This document shows, piece by piece, positions 23,604-34,240 of a DNA stretch of 64,000 nt. Source of the stretch: Aspidapion aeneum (taxonomy: Eukaryota > Arthropoda > Insecta > Coleoptera > Brentidae); NCBI GenBank assembly GCA_963576565.1, contig OY755047.1:27565351-27629350 (forward strand), given 5' to 3'. The position numbers and the translations under genes are program-made. The notes below the pieces were generated by a model, which was not told the origin of the DNA, searched no databases, and saw only the letters and a list, made by a program, of their open reading frames with translations. The stretch's first letter is position 1. Every line of letters begins with the position of its first letter.

Positions 23604-25018
23604 GGATCAGGCGCACCTCTCATGAAATTTCTATAATCCGTCAAACTTCATGAAATTTAGGTATCAAAAGCTCTCATGGGCCCAACTTAAATTAATGACC
23701 AGTTTTTTAAATACAGGGTGTTGAAAGTGATAATGTCCAAGAAGCATAATAGCTTTTTGAACGGGTTTTCCAAACATAAACACAGGGTGTTTAAGTAAAT
23801 ATCAGTCGAATGTTTTAATGAGAAATAAGCTTTAGTGTGCTGTAGATTAAACCTTGCTCATAAGAAGTTCTCATGGGCCCAACTTAAATTAATTTTCATT
23901 TTGTGAAATACAGAGTGTTAAAGGTGATAATGTTCAAGAAGCATAATAGCTCTTTAGACGGCTTTTTCAAACATATTCACAATGTTACTATTACATTTAG
24001 AGTATTTATTAGTTTTCTAATGATTCTTTTAATGATAAAGCTGGACTTATTAAGTATTTAATACAGAGTGTTTTGGCAAATATCATTTTTTAAATACTAA
24101 ATAAAAATCTATGTATTGTATATATTATTGAGCATCTTACTATTAGCAGAGGGCATTTAGCGAAATTGTGGTGCAAAAAAAGTAAAAAGGGCATAATTGT
24201 AAAGAAAACGGGACTTCTATTAAAATCCTCTACCAAAATACCGGGTGAAAAATGTTAATTAACGTAATACAATTACTTTATAATCATTTCTTGTTTGGAC
24301 AACCCGTCTTAAGAGCTATAATGCTTCTTAGACATTATCACTTTCAACACCCTGTATTTCAAAAACTGGTCATTAATTTAAATTGGGCCCAAAAGAACTT
24401 TTGATAAGAAAGGTTCAATCTAAAACACACTAACATTTGTTTCTCATTAACACTTTCCGTTAATATTTACTTAAACACCCTGTAGATAATGCTTTAAAGC
24501 TACAGATTACAAATAATAAATAAATCGTAAATATATGTAATACTAACAATGCGTATGTTTGGAAAACCCGTCTAAAGAACTATTGTGCTTCTTGGAAATT
24601 ATGACTTTCAACACCCTGTATTTCAAAAACTGGTCACACATTTATGTTGGGCCTATGAGAATTTTTGATGGGCAAGGTTTACTCTACAACATACTAAAGC
24701 TTGTTTCTTATTAAAAAATTCGACTAATATTTACTGAAATACCCTGTAGATAAGGTTTTGAAGGTACAGATTAAAAATAATAAATAAATCGTAAATATAC
24801 GTAATACTAATAGTGTGTTTATGTTTGGAAAACCCGTCTAAAGAGCTATTATGCTTCTTGGGCATTATCACTTTCAACACCCTGTATTTCAAAAACTGGT
24901 CATTAATTTAAAATGAGCCCATGAGAACTTTTGATAAGAAAGGTTCGGTCTACAACATACCAAAATTTCATTAAGTTTGACGGATTACAGAAATCCCATA
25001 AGAGGTGTGTGCCTGATC
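23604..25018. mobile_element. Large foldback with tandem units in inverted arms
   Basis: The ends are GGATCAGGCGCACCTCTCAT and its imperfect inverse TGGGATTT..AGGTGTGTGCCTGATCC; just inside both, TAATCCGTCAAACTTCATGA pairs with TTAAGTTTGACGGATTA. The left arm contains two units with TACAG(G/A)GTGTT..AAGCATAATAGC (23712, 23920). The right arm has three inverted units (about 24316, 24573, 24846), each carrying CTTTCAACACCCTGTAT. So the arms are unequal tandem arrays facing each other. No coding sequence. The flanks match an uninterrupted copy at 25428-25530, where GTAAA|TTTGATTCATA is continuous. That shows both the insertion and the pre-insertion sequence. Confidence 0.85.
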
Positions 25019-25020
25019 CT

Positions 25021-25790
25021 TTGATTCATATTTAAAGAATAATAAGAAATAATCGGAATGTTAGGAACAGTTAGAAAACTAGCCCTAAATCTTTTTAACA
25101 ATTCTGATTACAGCTGCTAAGATGAGGAATTAGAATTGATTCTTGTTCAGAAACAAAAAATTAGAGAAAAGAGATAGGTTAGCGTTTCGTTTTATTTTTC
25201 GATTGTTCATCAGCACATCGGTGAATATCCGATGGATGTCACTTGTCATTTGTCAACATGAGGGAGTCCCTTAATTCACCGATCAGCTCATCGATTAAAA
25301 CAATCGAGTTCCTAAATGCATCGGTGAAACATCGGTTAAATCCACAAGTATTCAGTAGTATTCACCAATCGATGCCACCAAAACTCACCCACTCTGGGAG
25401 CTGGTGAGAAATTCCTGATGAATGGCATTTGTCATTCGAATCAGCTGTTTATTTTTCTGCACGGTACACGTGGAGTTTTTTTTGTAAATTTGATTCATAT
25501 TTGAAAAATAAAAGCAAAGAATCAGAATGTTAGGAATAGTTAGCAAACTGGCCATAAATCTTCTAAATGATACTGATTCCAGCTACTCAAATGAAGAATT
25601 AGAATTGATACTTGTTCAGAAATAAAAAATTCGAGAAAAAAGTTAGGTTAGGGTTTGATTTCAAATTATTTCATCAGTTTTCTTTTTATTTTTCGATGGC
25701 TCATCAGCACACCATCCATGAATATCCGATGGATGTCACTTGTTATTTGTCGACATTCTAGATGCCATCGATAAAAAAAAGCCGATAAAT
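25021..25790. repeat. Tandem duplication, about 480-bp period
   Basis: Blocks recur in order: TTGATTCATATTT.AA (25021/25489), GGAATGTTAGGAACAGTTAG against AGAATGTTAGGAATAGTTAG (25055/25525), and GAATATCCGATGGATGTCAC (25223/25721). The left unit really begins at about 23530 (TTCGAATCAGCTGTATATTT; second copy at 25436), being split by the foldback. Many CATCGGTGAA-type motifs repeat inside. Confidence 0.8.
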
Positions 25791-25804
25791 ATAGAGACTC
25801 TCCC

Positions 25805-25977
25805 CTCCCATACTATGCTAGTTCGAAGACCACAAGAAGTGAAGTCGTTTGAGCTAGTAAACTTAATACAATAAATAAAAAAATAGTGCTATACACAACA
25901 CTTCTTATTTACGGTTAAAGCAAATCAGGTAGATCTGTTAAGTAAACCCTAAGTTTAAATCTAAAAACTTCCCTAGT
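25805..25977 (+). mobile_element. Jockey LINE 3' tail
   Basis: ACTATGCTAGTTCGAAGAC, GTCGTTTGAGCTAGT and CCCTAAGTTTAAATCTAA occur in the same order as at 33906-34055, the tail of the Jockey relic. Little protein remains; it is mostly 3' untranslated sequence. Confidence 0.75.
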
Positions 25978-25990
25978 CAATTAAGTCTCT

Positions 25991-26327
25991 AGACGGTCAA
26001 CATTATTGATCAATATGCATTGATTAATACGTACTAAGGTCTCGTCAATACGCTTCAAGGTAGATTCAATATACCTAAGTCTATCAATACTTTTGACTGT
26101 TGGTTGTGCTCGAAATCTTGCACCGAACTGATGCAAATATGGCTCAATATTTATCATTATACTTCATAAACGTCAATATGAGCATCAATATTGTTTCTTG
26201 CAATACACTTCAACATAAATTTCTATCAATATGCTCTCAATATGTTTGAAGCTCTCTTAAATGGGCAATACAGCCCTTCAATACGTATTGATCAGTGCAT
26301 AATATGGATCAATAATATTGACCGTCT
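25991..26327. mobile_element. MITE, 337 bp, AGACGGTCAA termini
   Basis: Terminal inverted repeats of about 45 bases: left AGACGGTCAACATTATTGAT, right ATCAATAATATTGACCGTCT, with further pairing as far as TACGTA on both sides. The interior is full of short TCAATA(T/C) motifs and has no reading frame. No certain target duplication (left flank TTAAGTCTCT, right flank GGGGGTTGCT). Confidence 0.8.
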
Positions 26328-26548
26328 GGGGGTTGCTTAATACTGACTAGATAAACGTAGCGTGTTTGACAAATAAATAAAATATATTTATACTAGCAGG
26401 TGCGTGAGTTATATGGAGAATCAGCAGTAAATTTCTAACAAAAATGTTTATTTAGTGACTGGTCCAACTATGGTCACTAGATCACGAAGTCGTAGAAGGA
26501 ACTTCAGGATCTGCTGACCTTAGTTCCAACATATCTCTATTGACTTAC

Positions 26549-26742
26549 TTGTAGTATGTCGACAAATTCGTCTCCATTGGGGTTGCCGGTGGCAGTGGAA
26601 TTATTAGCAGATGACGTCACCTTGTTGAGATCACCGTGGCGCATAGCGAGCGTTATCATTTTTTCTGGCTGGTGGGCAAAAGGCCCGATGACCTTTTGCC
26701 ATAAGGCGATGACCACGACTGCCTCTTGGGAATAATTATGGC
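26549..26742 (-). CDS. Internal exon of an unrecognised host gene (upstream of the 22.2 kb exon)
   Basis: On the minus strand an acceptor with a pyrimidine tract (AATCTTTGTTTCAG) ends at 26743. The 194-base exon begins with the last two bases of a split codon, then reads HNYSQEAVVVIALWQKV, IGPFAHQPEKMITLAMRHGD and, at its end, GNPNGDEFVDILQ, followed directly by donor GTAAGT at 26548. The first half looks like a compact helical segment; the second half is Asn/Ser/Thr-rich. It exits in phase 0, matching the exon at 22223-22442, so the joined product reads ..DEFVDILQ-VQQLLLDN... The nearest upstream exon is not visible. I do not recognise the family and give no function. Confidence 0.85.
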
Positions 26743-27577
26743 CTGAAACAAAGATTAGGTTAATAATAGACATAATAATCTGACAAAATTGGTGCTCTTC
26801 AAGAATATCATGAGAAGGAACAAGCAGTTTTAAAAAGATTCAATATTAGCACGAATGACGGACAGAGCAACAAAATGGTAAATGGTCTTTTTTTTATTTC
26901 GAGGATTGTGCTGTTCCCAGTTCTCAGTTTTTTGCCTTTAAATGTCTCTTCGCCGTTTTTATCTGACCCATCAAAATCTACAAACTTATTCGCGAGCACC
27001 ATCTTTGATGTCGGGAAAAAAGTCACAGGTAACTGGAACGCTCCGAACCATTCGCCTAATGACCGGAATTCGCGAAACTGTTTGCAAACGCGTTTGTGTC
27101 CCAGTTCAAATTGATGTTTTATCTGCCGTTCGCTTCGTTTGTTCGTGATTTGTCGAAATGCTTTAACAAATTCCTCTTAGAACGGTTGTTGTTGTGTTTC
27201 TCCAACTTTATTTAAAATACAATTTGAGCAACGTCTGGAAAAAAAGTTTAAGAACTGGAAACTTGTACAAAGTGGGCAACAAATGAAAAATAGAATGTAC
27301 AAAAAAATAAATCTCTAATGATTCATTTAAGTAAACCATTTGTAGTATTAAAGCTAGATCCATTCTAAAAAAGTCAAGACAAAATTGCGATATATTATGC
27401 TGTGTTTAAAAAAATTCATAATTTCAAATGTATATAAGATTTAAATTTTGAATAAATTTAAAAATATTTGAAATTTTTTTTAAATTTAAATATTTTGTGA
27501 AAAAAAAATTGTAATTGTCTTAAATATGTTTGAACTTTTAAATTTCCTTCTAAATTTTTTGAGCGAAATTAAGGTGA
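26743..27577. other. No recognisable feature; GC-richer patch
   Basis: Positions 26940-27150 are noticeably richer in GC and CpG (CATTCGCC, CGAAACTGTTTGCAAACGCG) and open on the plus strand for 68-79 codons in two frames, with no domain. On the minus strand this is intron upstream of the 26.5 kb exon. Confidence 0.35.
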
Positions 27578-27700
27578 GCAACTAACCTAGCCTAACTGAT
27601 AAGTGTACTCCTCTTTTTGTAGGCAAATTTGCGAAGACCAACTAACCTAACCCAACCTATTAGGGAGTAACTTGCTATTTTTTAGGCAAACTGGAGATGA
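27578..27700. repeat. Tandem duplication, about 60-bp period
   Basis: CAACTAACCTAGCCTAACTGATAAG..TTTTGTAGGCAAA is followed by CAACTAACCTAACCCAACCT..TTTTTTAGGCAAA. The two units are moderately diverged. Confidence 0.75.
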
Positions 27701-27913
27701 CCAACAACTGTACTCCCACAAAAATATATTAAAATATTGTATTGTTATTTTTCATTTGCATATTTTACCCAAAAAAATATTTTTTGCGCCAGGTCGGCGT
27801 TGCGCTTTGTTGGCCGCGTGTAGTTGGTCCTGCAGAAAATTGCTCCAGCGCTCAGTTGTCTTATTCCGTAAGCTTATCAAAAACCTGGTAAAATGAAAGT
27901 TGGTCTGCATAGA

Positions 27914-28840
27914 CGAACATAGATGGCAACAGTGATCGAATGTCGTTACTAAAACTTAACCTCAATATTTATCTAACCTAAATTTAAAACGTCAGTGCGA
28001 TACATATAGTTTTATAGCTACAGTGAATTTTTGTTAACAAATCAGTCGAAGAATGGAATTAAACCGAGACTATTTTCGGGCTATAATTTTTTTCAAGTTT
28101 CAAAGAAAATTATCTCAACAAGAATGCCTTACTGAGTTGATTCCTGGTTTTGTTAATGAAGCACCACATCAGTTGACAGTTTCTCGTTAGTATTCAGAAT
28201 TCAAGCGTGGACAGATTAGCCTTAGCGACGATCCAAGGCTAGATGCACCAAAAACGGCTGTCACCCAGAAAACATCAATGCTGTGCGCATGCTCATCACA
28301 GAAAATCGATATGTGACATATCGCGAGATTGAGCCTTCATTGGGGATTTTAAACACCTCAATTCAAAAAATTTTGCATGAAGAATTAGGGGTAAAAAAAT
28401 TAGTTTTCGCTGGATACTGCATCTGTTGAACGAAAAACAGAAAGAAGCTAGGGTCAATTGGTGTCCGAAAACTCTAAACCGCTTTGAGGCAGGAAAGTCG
28501 AAAAACGTTTACAACATTTTCAATGGTGATAAATCGTGGATTTACTCATATGGACCCGAAAATAAGCGTCAGTCGTCTGTTTGGGTATTCCAAGATAAAG
28601 AAAAGCCAGTAAAAGTCATCCGTTCTCGAAGTGTAATCAAAAAGATGGTCGCGAAATTTGTCTCAAAAGCAGGTCGTGTAACAACAATTCCTCTGGAAGA
28701 TCAAAGGACTGTTGCTGCCGATTGGTACATCACCATTTGTTTGCCAAAAGTCATCGCTGAGCTTCGAAAAACGAACCCCGAACGACGAATCATCCTCCAC
28801 CAAGACAATACAAGTTCGCGCAAAGCACAATAAACCATTT
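27914..28840 (+). pseudogene. Mariner transposase, truncated and interrupted
   Basis: The leader and start codon (about 28053) are followed by a D,D34D-type transposase. The helix-turn-helix region holds QLTVSR-stop-YSEFKRGQ and is then frameshifted until about 28426. From there a 135-codon frame is open, with GDKSWIYSYGPENK (first catalytic Asp), SVWVFQDKEKP, IRSRSVIKKMVA, and LHQDNTSS at about 28798 (second Asp). A stop follows shortly after. The last third, including the final catalytic residue and PPYSPDL, is missing, as is the 5' terminal repeat. The encoded enzyme would cut and join DNA at the element's ends; this copy cannot. It is close to the 55.7-57.2 kb copy. Confidence 0.9.
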
Positions 28841-28959
28841 CGTAGGGTGAGAAACATGGCCATAACAAGACAGAATAGCTCATTGAACATGTATGCCAAA
28901 TTTCATGAAAATCTCTGCCTGCTATATATCTATTGATGATGATAAATATGATGATACAT

Positions 28960-29730
28960 ATCTATTTTTGAATGTACAAGGGAGTTAAAATATCTTGAAT
29001 CCCAAATTAATAAAAATAACAGAACAAGTGCAGAAAGAAGTAAAATAGTAAAACGACCTGAAAAGACACCCAATTAGTAAACTCAAACTATTGGAATAAT
29101 CATGGTTCAAAGAGCAATGTGAAAAGTATAATTTCTTACGGACGGACGTGAAATATGGGTATTAAAAGAAAAAGAAAAATACTTATATTTTATAATCACA
29201 TCAATGGATTTTTGGGGCCAAAATGCCGAAGTCAAAAATAGACAAATTTTTAAATAAGAGGACATAATAAATTATAAATGTTAAATGTAAATTATTAAAG
29301 GACATCCAGATTAACCAACTGACATGTTACGGAAACTTAAAAGAAGAATATTTAAATAAAATGCCAAATTACGTGGTGAAGTGGACACTGCAAGGATAAT
29401 AAACCAATAATAAAAACAACAATAAAACTGAATATAGAGAGAAGAGAGCAAGTAGATAAAGACGTCAAAGCCATATAAGTAAACCATAACTTCTGGGAGG
29501 ACAGAGACCAATGAAGACTGGACATCAAAAAATGGCGCAAAACAGTCTAAACTGATGGATTTGCTCCAACTGAAAATGTCTTCGCATGTGGAAAAGCCTA
29601 GTTTTAGAACTTGTCATGAAGATAATTATTAGTTTTTTAAAACGACGCCCAACAATAACTTACCTTTAAATAAAACTCTGTTGTTTTCTAAATAAATTAT
29701 TTATTAAAAATTGTTGATTAAAAAAACTGT
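28960..29730 (+). pseudogene. LINE ORF2 C-terminal fragment with 3' tail, copy 1
   Basis: Plus-strand frames give ELKYLESQINKNNRTSAE (28983), TDGREIWVLKEKEK, TSMDFWGQNAEV (about 29200) and IQINQLTCYGNLKEEYLNK (about 29306). These correspond to the YLG, YGxExW, MDFWRR and WYGHV motifs after LINE reverse transcriptase. A non-coding tail (29580-29730) holds GGAAAAGCCTAGTTTTAGAAC and ATAACTTACCTTTAAAT and is repeated downstream. Many stops. Confidence 0.75.
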
Positions 29731-29734
29731 TAGC

Positions 29735-30335
29735 TGACATTTTATGGATACTTAAAAGAAGAATAGTTAAATAAAATGCCAAATTAAGTGGTGAAGTGGT
29801 CACTGCAAGGATGATAAACTAATAATAAATCAACAATAAAAAAGAAGATAGAGAGAAAGGAGAGGAAATAAATAAAGACGTCAAATCCAGAGAAGTAAGC
29901 CAACTTCTGGGCGAACAGAGACCAATGAAGACTGGACATCAAAAATTGGCGCAAAACATTCTAAACTGATGGATATTCATTATCATTGGTTAAGTTATGC
30001 ATCTATAGCCCCTGGCGAAGTAAAATTATACATGAATATACTTTTGGTTATATTGAATTAATGTCAAAATTTTCGCGTTTGTTCTTCCATTTACGAAGAA
30101 AAATTTAATTGCAAAGAAACTTTTTATCACCTGTAGGCTTGCTTTAACTTCAATTAAAAATGTGGTCGCGAGTGGAAAAGCCTAGTTTATAACTTGTCAA
30201 ATAAATAAATATTATTCTTTTGAAAGAACGCCAATCAATAACTTACCTTTAAATTAAACTCTGTGGTTTTCCAAATAAATTATCTTTGGTTATTTATTAA
30301 TAATTGTTGATTAAAAGAGAAACTGTCACCTATGG
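29735..30335 (+). pseudogene. LINE C-terminal fragment with 3' tail, copy 2
   Basis: A shorter repeat of the preceding relic: it starts within the WYGHV-type segment (TATGGATACTTAAAAGAAGA), carries AATGAAGACTGGACATCAAA and ends with the same tail (GGAAAAGCCTAGTTTATAAC, 30175). The order is head-to-tail with copy 1. Confidence 0.75.
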
Positions 30336-30619
30336 TTGCTACCAAATTTTCTATTTAATTTTCGGATATATTGTTTACATTTTAGGTGTTTTTTCCCAAA
30401 ACTTTTTAGCAATTTTCTTAGAATGTATTATTGTTTGTTTTCAAAATTTTATAATTATTGGACAATTAATCATGGCCTTGCTTAATCAGGGAAAGAATTT
30501 GAATATTTTCCCTCTACTATGTTGAACCCTCTTCACTCTGGAGAACTTCGGAGTATTCGGATCTCAAAAGTATACTATGGTTACAATCATTATCCAAGAA
30601 GCATGATCAATCGTATTTT

Positions 30620-31030
30620 TTCTTACAGACTATTAAAAGAAAAAAGAAACCACAGAAATTAAGTTCTGGGGCTTCGCTGCCAAAAAGTCAGATTTCGAAA
30701 TGAGAGGATCAAAGAAATAATGGGCGTTAAACTAAAGTTAAAAAGTACATTCAAATTAATTAACTAAGATGTAATGAAAACTAGAAAGAATTGACGAAAA
30801 TAGAATACCAAAATAACTACTGACCTGGACACCACCGCAAGAAAGATAAAACAGATACTGAATCTGAAGATAGAAAATAGATAAGATGCCAAAGCCAGAG
30901 AGATTAATGCAGACTGGGCATCAAAAAAAGGCGCAAAACATTCTACACTGATGGATATTATTCATAATCATTTGTAGAGTTGTACATCTATTAAATGGCC
31001 CCTGGCGAATTAAAATTGTACATTCTATTT
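30620..31030 (+). pseudogene. LINE C-terminal fragment, copy 3
   Basis: Begins near a segment equal to the MDFW region (GGGGCTTCGCTGCCAAAAAG) and passes through ATGCAGACTGGGCATCAAAA to GGCCCCTGGCGAATTAAAAT, which matches 30010 in copy 2. The tail block ACTTACCTTT..TAAAACT reappears at about 31693. This copy is more diverged than the other two. Confidence 0.65.
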
Positions 31031-31066
31031 TGTTTTTGTTTAATGACTGTCTGATTAGATGTAATA

Positions 31067-31172
31067 ATATAAATCATAACAACAACATTTCATGTAAAAA
31101 AAAGTCAAGTAGGCGAAAATGGTATTCCGTAAAAAGAATTAAGATAAAAGTAAAGCCAAGTTCTCCAAGCCA
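31067..31172. mobile_element. One arm of a foldback MITE (family at 44.6 kb)
   Basis: ATTTCATGTAAAAAAAAGTC, GAAAATGGTATTCCGTAAAA and AAAAGTAAAGCCAAGTTCTC match the left arm of the element at 44581-44991. The right arm is absent. Confidence 0.75.
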
Positions 31173-31239
31173 AGTAATAAAATATGCAGAATATTGTTCA
31201 AAACTTTTGCAATGCCTTTGCCCAAAAATTTTGAGGTAT

Positions 31240-31760
31240 TTCAATTTTTTCCTATTTAGCGTTCCTGGAAGTGGGCAATGTTACTTTTACATATCTTTAC
31301 ATTTATAGGGAAAGGAAGTAAATTAAAATGTTGGTGTTTTTAAATTTTTTCCTTAGGTTTATCATAGTTCCTATCAGTCTTTCAAAGCTCACCTCTTTAG
31401 CGTTTCTGAAAGTGGGCAATTTACTTTTAGGGGAGTTTTTTAGTTAATTAAAATTTAGGGGTTTTAAAATTTTTTTCTATGTTTTTGTCATATTTCTTAT
31501 TAGTCTGCCAAAGCTCAGCTCTCTAGCATTTTTGGAAGTGGGCAATGTTACGTTTACATAACTTGATGTAGAGGGGAGGGGAGTAATTTAGAATTGAAAT
31601 TTCCGCGTTTTATATCTTCTATTTGAGGAAAAAATTTTGAAAATAGCACTTGATAGGAAAATAGTTCTTTTAAAAGAACATCAACCAAAAACTTACCTTT
31701 TTATAAAACTGCTTGTTTATCCAAATAAATTACCCTTCGTTGTTTATTAACTATAGAATC
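31240..31760. repeat. Three degenerate repeats, then LINE tail block
   Basis: GCGTTCCTGGAAGTGGGCAA, GCGTTTCTGAAAGTGGGCAA and GCATTTTTGGAAGTGGGCAA occur at about 31260, 31399 and 31526, with similar surroundings (periods about 140 and 127). The block at 31650-31760 matches the LINE tails at 29640 and 30235. Confidence 0.75.
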
Positions 31761-32169
31761 TTACAACGACGAAAAGTTTAAAAATTGTGTTACGTAAATG
31801 TTCTAAAATAATGAAAACCTTAGGTTTATTGCAACGTACAAAATGATTGTTTCGATAAAAAATTGAGCAGCTTCTTGTCTTATTAGAAAAAAAAACAAAA
31901 AGAAAGAGTCACGTGTCAAACATAAAACAAGAAAAGACGCATTTTTTACTCAATTCTGATTATTATTGCAAGAATACCAAGAGCTAAATAAGCTTTCCTT
32001 AATTAAAATTGAGGATTATTTAATTTACTAAATTATTGCAAAACTTTTGAGCGCTCAGTCAGTCTAAAAATTTAAATTGATTTTTAGTTTTGCCAAAACA
32101 AAAATTGAATTCAACATCAACACACTGGGTTTCTTTAAGTTTTACCCGCACTAAATCAACTAAAGTTCC

Positions 32170-32690
32170 TCCTAAGTAAGTCACAGAAACGTCCGCAACA
32201 GCTGATTTTGAGCAGCAACAAAAAAACAAAGCTGGCACACTTCTCTACAACCGCAACTGTTCAATATTCGACGCGCACTTGATTTTTATAAACAACGCGG
32301 TAATAAAGTCACTAATTCACCGGTGTTTTGTTTCGCGAAACAAAAGAAGATCGGTACTTAATAAAAAAAATTCTGGCACGCGTGCACAACGGGACACAAT
32401 GCGTTCCAGCCGGCGTTCGAGCAACAATTGAGCATCAGTTGAGAGAAATCCATGAATGAACCTACAAGTCAAGGCCGGCTGCCTGTGGCAAAAAAACATA
32501 CGAACGACGTTATATTGGGCCCACGTAGAATTTCGACGACGACGACGAGGCTTCGCCCCCGCAAAATCGGCACGTCACTGGTTTTGTTTAGGTATTACCC
32601 AGGCAACTGTTGAGCTGCTGTGTGCCGTCGTGGTCATGTTGTTTAGACACGGCGAGAGTCGCGATTCCGCCTGTTTTTGAAGTTTTCCCG
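32170..32690 (-). promoter_or_regulatory. CpG-rich island, candidate promoter or 5' exon
   Basis: By eye this is the most GC- and CpG-rich non-transposon stretch in the window (CGTGCACAACGGGACAC, GCGTTCCAGCCGGCGTTCG, CGACGACGACGACGAGGC). Insect promoters and first exons often stand out from AT-rich surroundings in this way. It lies about 5.4 kb upstream of the minus-strand exon at 26549-26742, so it could be that gene's start. No TATA box or defined start site is certain. Short open frames of 60-74 codons on both strands carry no domain. Direction and function are inference. Confidence 0.35.
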
Positions 32691-32699
32691 ATTTAAACG

Positions 32700-34080
32700 G
32701 GCCCTCACAGTTTACCATATAGGACAAAAGAAAAATCGTAGATATTTCACACAGCAAAATGGTATAACAGTCCAATGTCAATAATGCAATTATTAATGAC
32801 CAAGTATTATTGAAAACTCCCCAGAAAAGCTATCGTAAAACTATGGAACCTAATCAATGCGTTCTTTAGACTTAGGTATGTACCTAAACACTGGAAAGAA
32901 GTTATCATGATACCAAAACCGGAAAAGCCACCCCAAAACATGTAATCAGGCCAATATCTTTGTAGCCAATTATGTTGAAGCTCTATGAAAATAAAACCAG
33001 TCATAGAAAGACAAGAAATTATTCCATCTCATCAATTTGAGTTTCGAGACAAGCATTCCACGATAGACCAAGTACACAGAGCTACTAATATAATAAAAAA
33101 GCACCAGAAGAGGAAAAAATTTATTCTGCAGTATTTCTAGATGTAACACAAGCATTTGACAAAGTGTAACCTAACGGCCTTAATTTTAAACTAAAACGTT
33201 TTCTGCGAAAACAATATTTTGATATATTGGAATCATACATATCTGACATTTTAAAGTAAAACAGGAAGATTTATACTCAAATTTAAGAGAAATTCAAGTA
33301 GGCATGCCCCAGGGTAGTGTACTAGGCCCCTATTTATAGTTTTTATTCGCTTGCGATATCCCAAAGCGCGAAAATTGTAACTTTTAACAAGATTTGCCGA
33401 TTATAATGGGGTATTGACGGTAGAAAAATCTATTGAAAAATCAATAGAAAAACTTCAGGTTGCAGTCACCCAAGGTCATAATTGGACCAAAAATAAAATT
33501 AAATGAAACCAAATTAATTTATGCTTATTTTACAAACAAAAATGTAGATCACAACAAATCCCAATCAGCAACATTACCATAATCCCATATCTAAATCAGG
33601 AAAAATATCTCGGTATGATACTACCAAATTGCGCTGGAAAGACCATGTTGAGCAAAAAAAAAGAACTTAAGATAAGGGGTCAGGAAAAATGAACTGCTTA
33701 ATGGAAGGAAATCCAATTTAACAATTTATAACAAATTACTGCTTTATAGACAAATATTGAAACCAGTATGTACGTTCGAAATAGTGACCTTCATCAGGAC
33801 CTAAAAATCAAAACCGTAGCAGATTCTATAAAACGTACGCATAAAGTCATGAAGATCGACTCCATTGACATGTAATTGTGGAAGCGATTGAACTTCTAGT
33901 CAATACTATGCTAGTTCGAAGACTAAAAAGAGTGAAGCCGTTTGAGCTAGTGAACTAAATGGAATGTATAAAACAAAATAATGCTATAAGCACAGCAAAA
34001 TTGTGAGTTACAGTTCAAGCGGGGAGAACTGTTGCATGAACCCTAAGTTTAAATCTAACTTTCCTTATAAATTAAGTTAA
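32700..34080 (+). pseudogene. Jockey LINE reverse transcriptase and 3' end
   Basis: Plus-strand blocks in family order: LPRKAIVKLWNLINAFFRLR and VPKHWKEVIMIPKPEKPP (about 32815-32935), VIERQEIIPSHQFEFRDKHS and TIDQVHRATNIIKKHQK (to about 33110), AVFLDVTQAFDK-like (about 33125-33165), then GMPQGSVLGP (about 33301). The catalytic block at about 33390 reads RFADYNGVL where the family has ADD, so the second Asp is Tyr. Next come KLNETKLIYAYFTNKNVDH (about 33500) and RNSDLHQDLKIKTVADSIKR (about 33780). The tail continues past the last codons to 34080. Many stops and frameshifts. Related tails lie in the host intron at 22.8-23.5 and 25.8 kb. Confidence 0.9.
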
Positions 34081-34240
34081 ATAAAAATCGTAGAAAGATC
34101 ACAAAGGAAAATGGTATAACAGTTCAATTAAACGAAATTATTAATAACGGCCATTATCCTAAACGTCATTTATCAAAACAAGACATCAGCAATATAATCT
34201 GACACACAGTGGTCTACTGGTTTTATTTACTAAACTCACA

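Larger units (their letters stand above)
22443..26548 (-). other. Intron joining the two host exons, filled with transposons
   Basis: Begins with GTAAGT at 26548 on the minus strand and ends with a TTGACAG acceptor at 22443. It holds three Jockey 3' relics, a Harbinger-like MITE, a 66-bp tandem repeat, a 1.4 kb foldback, a tandem duplication of about 480 bp and a 337-bp MITE. All the Jockey pieces lie antisense to the gene. Confidence 0.75.

Noticed and set aside
28663..28936. Open frames on both strands overlapping the mariner
   Set aside because: They are shadows of the transposase coding segment in other frames.
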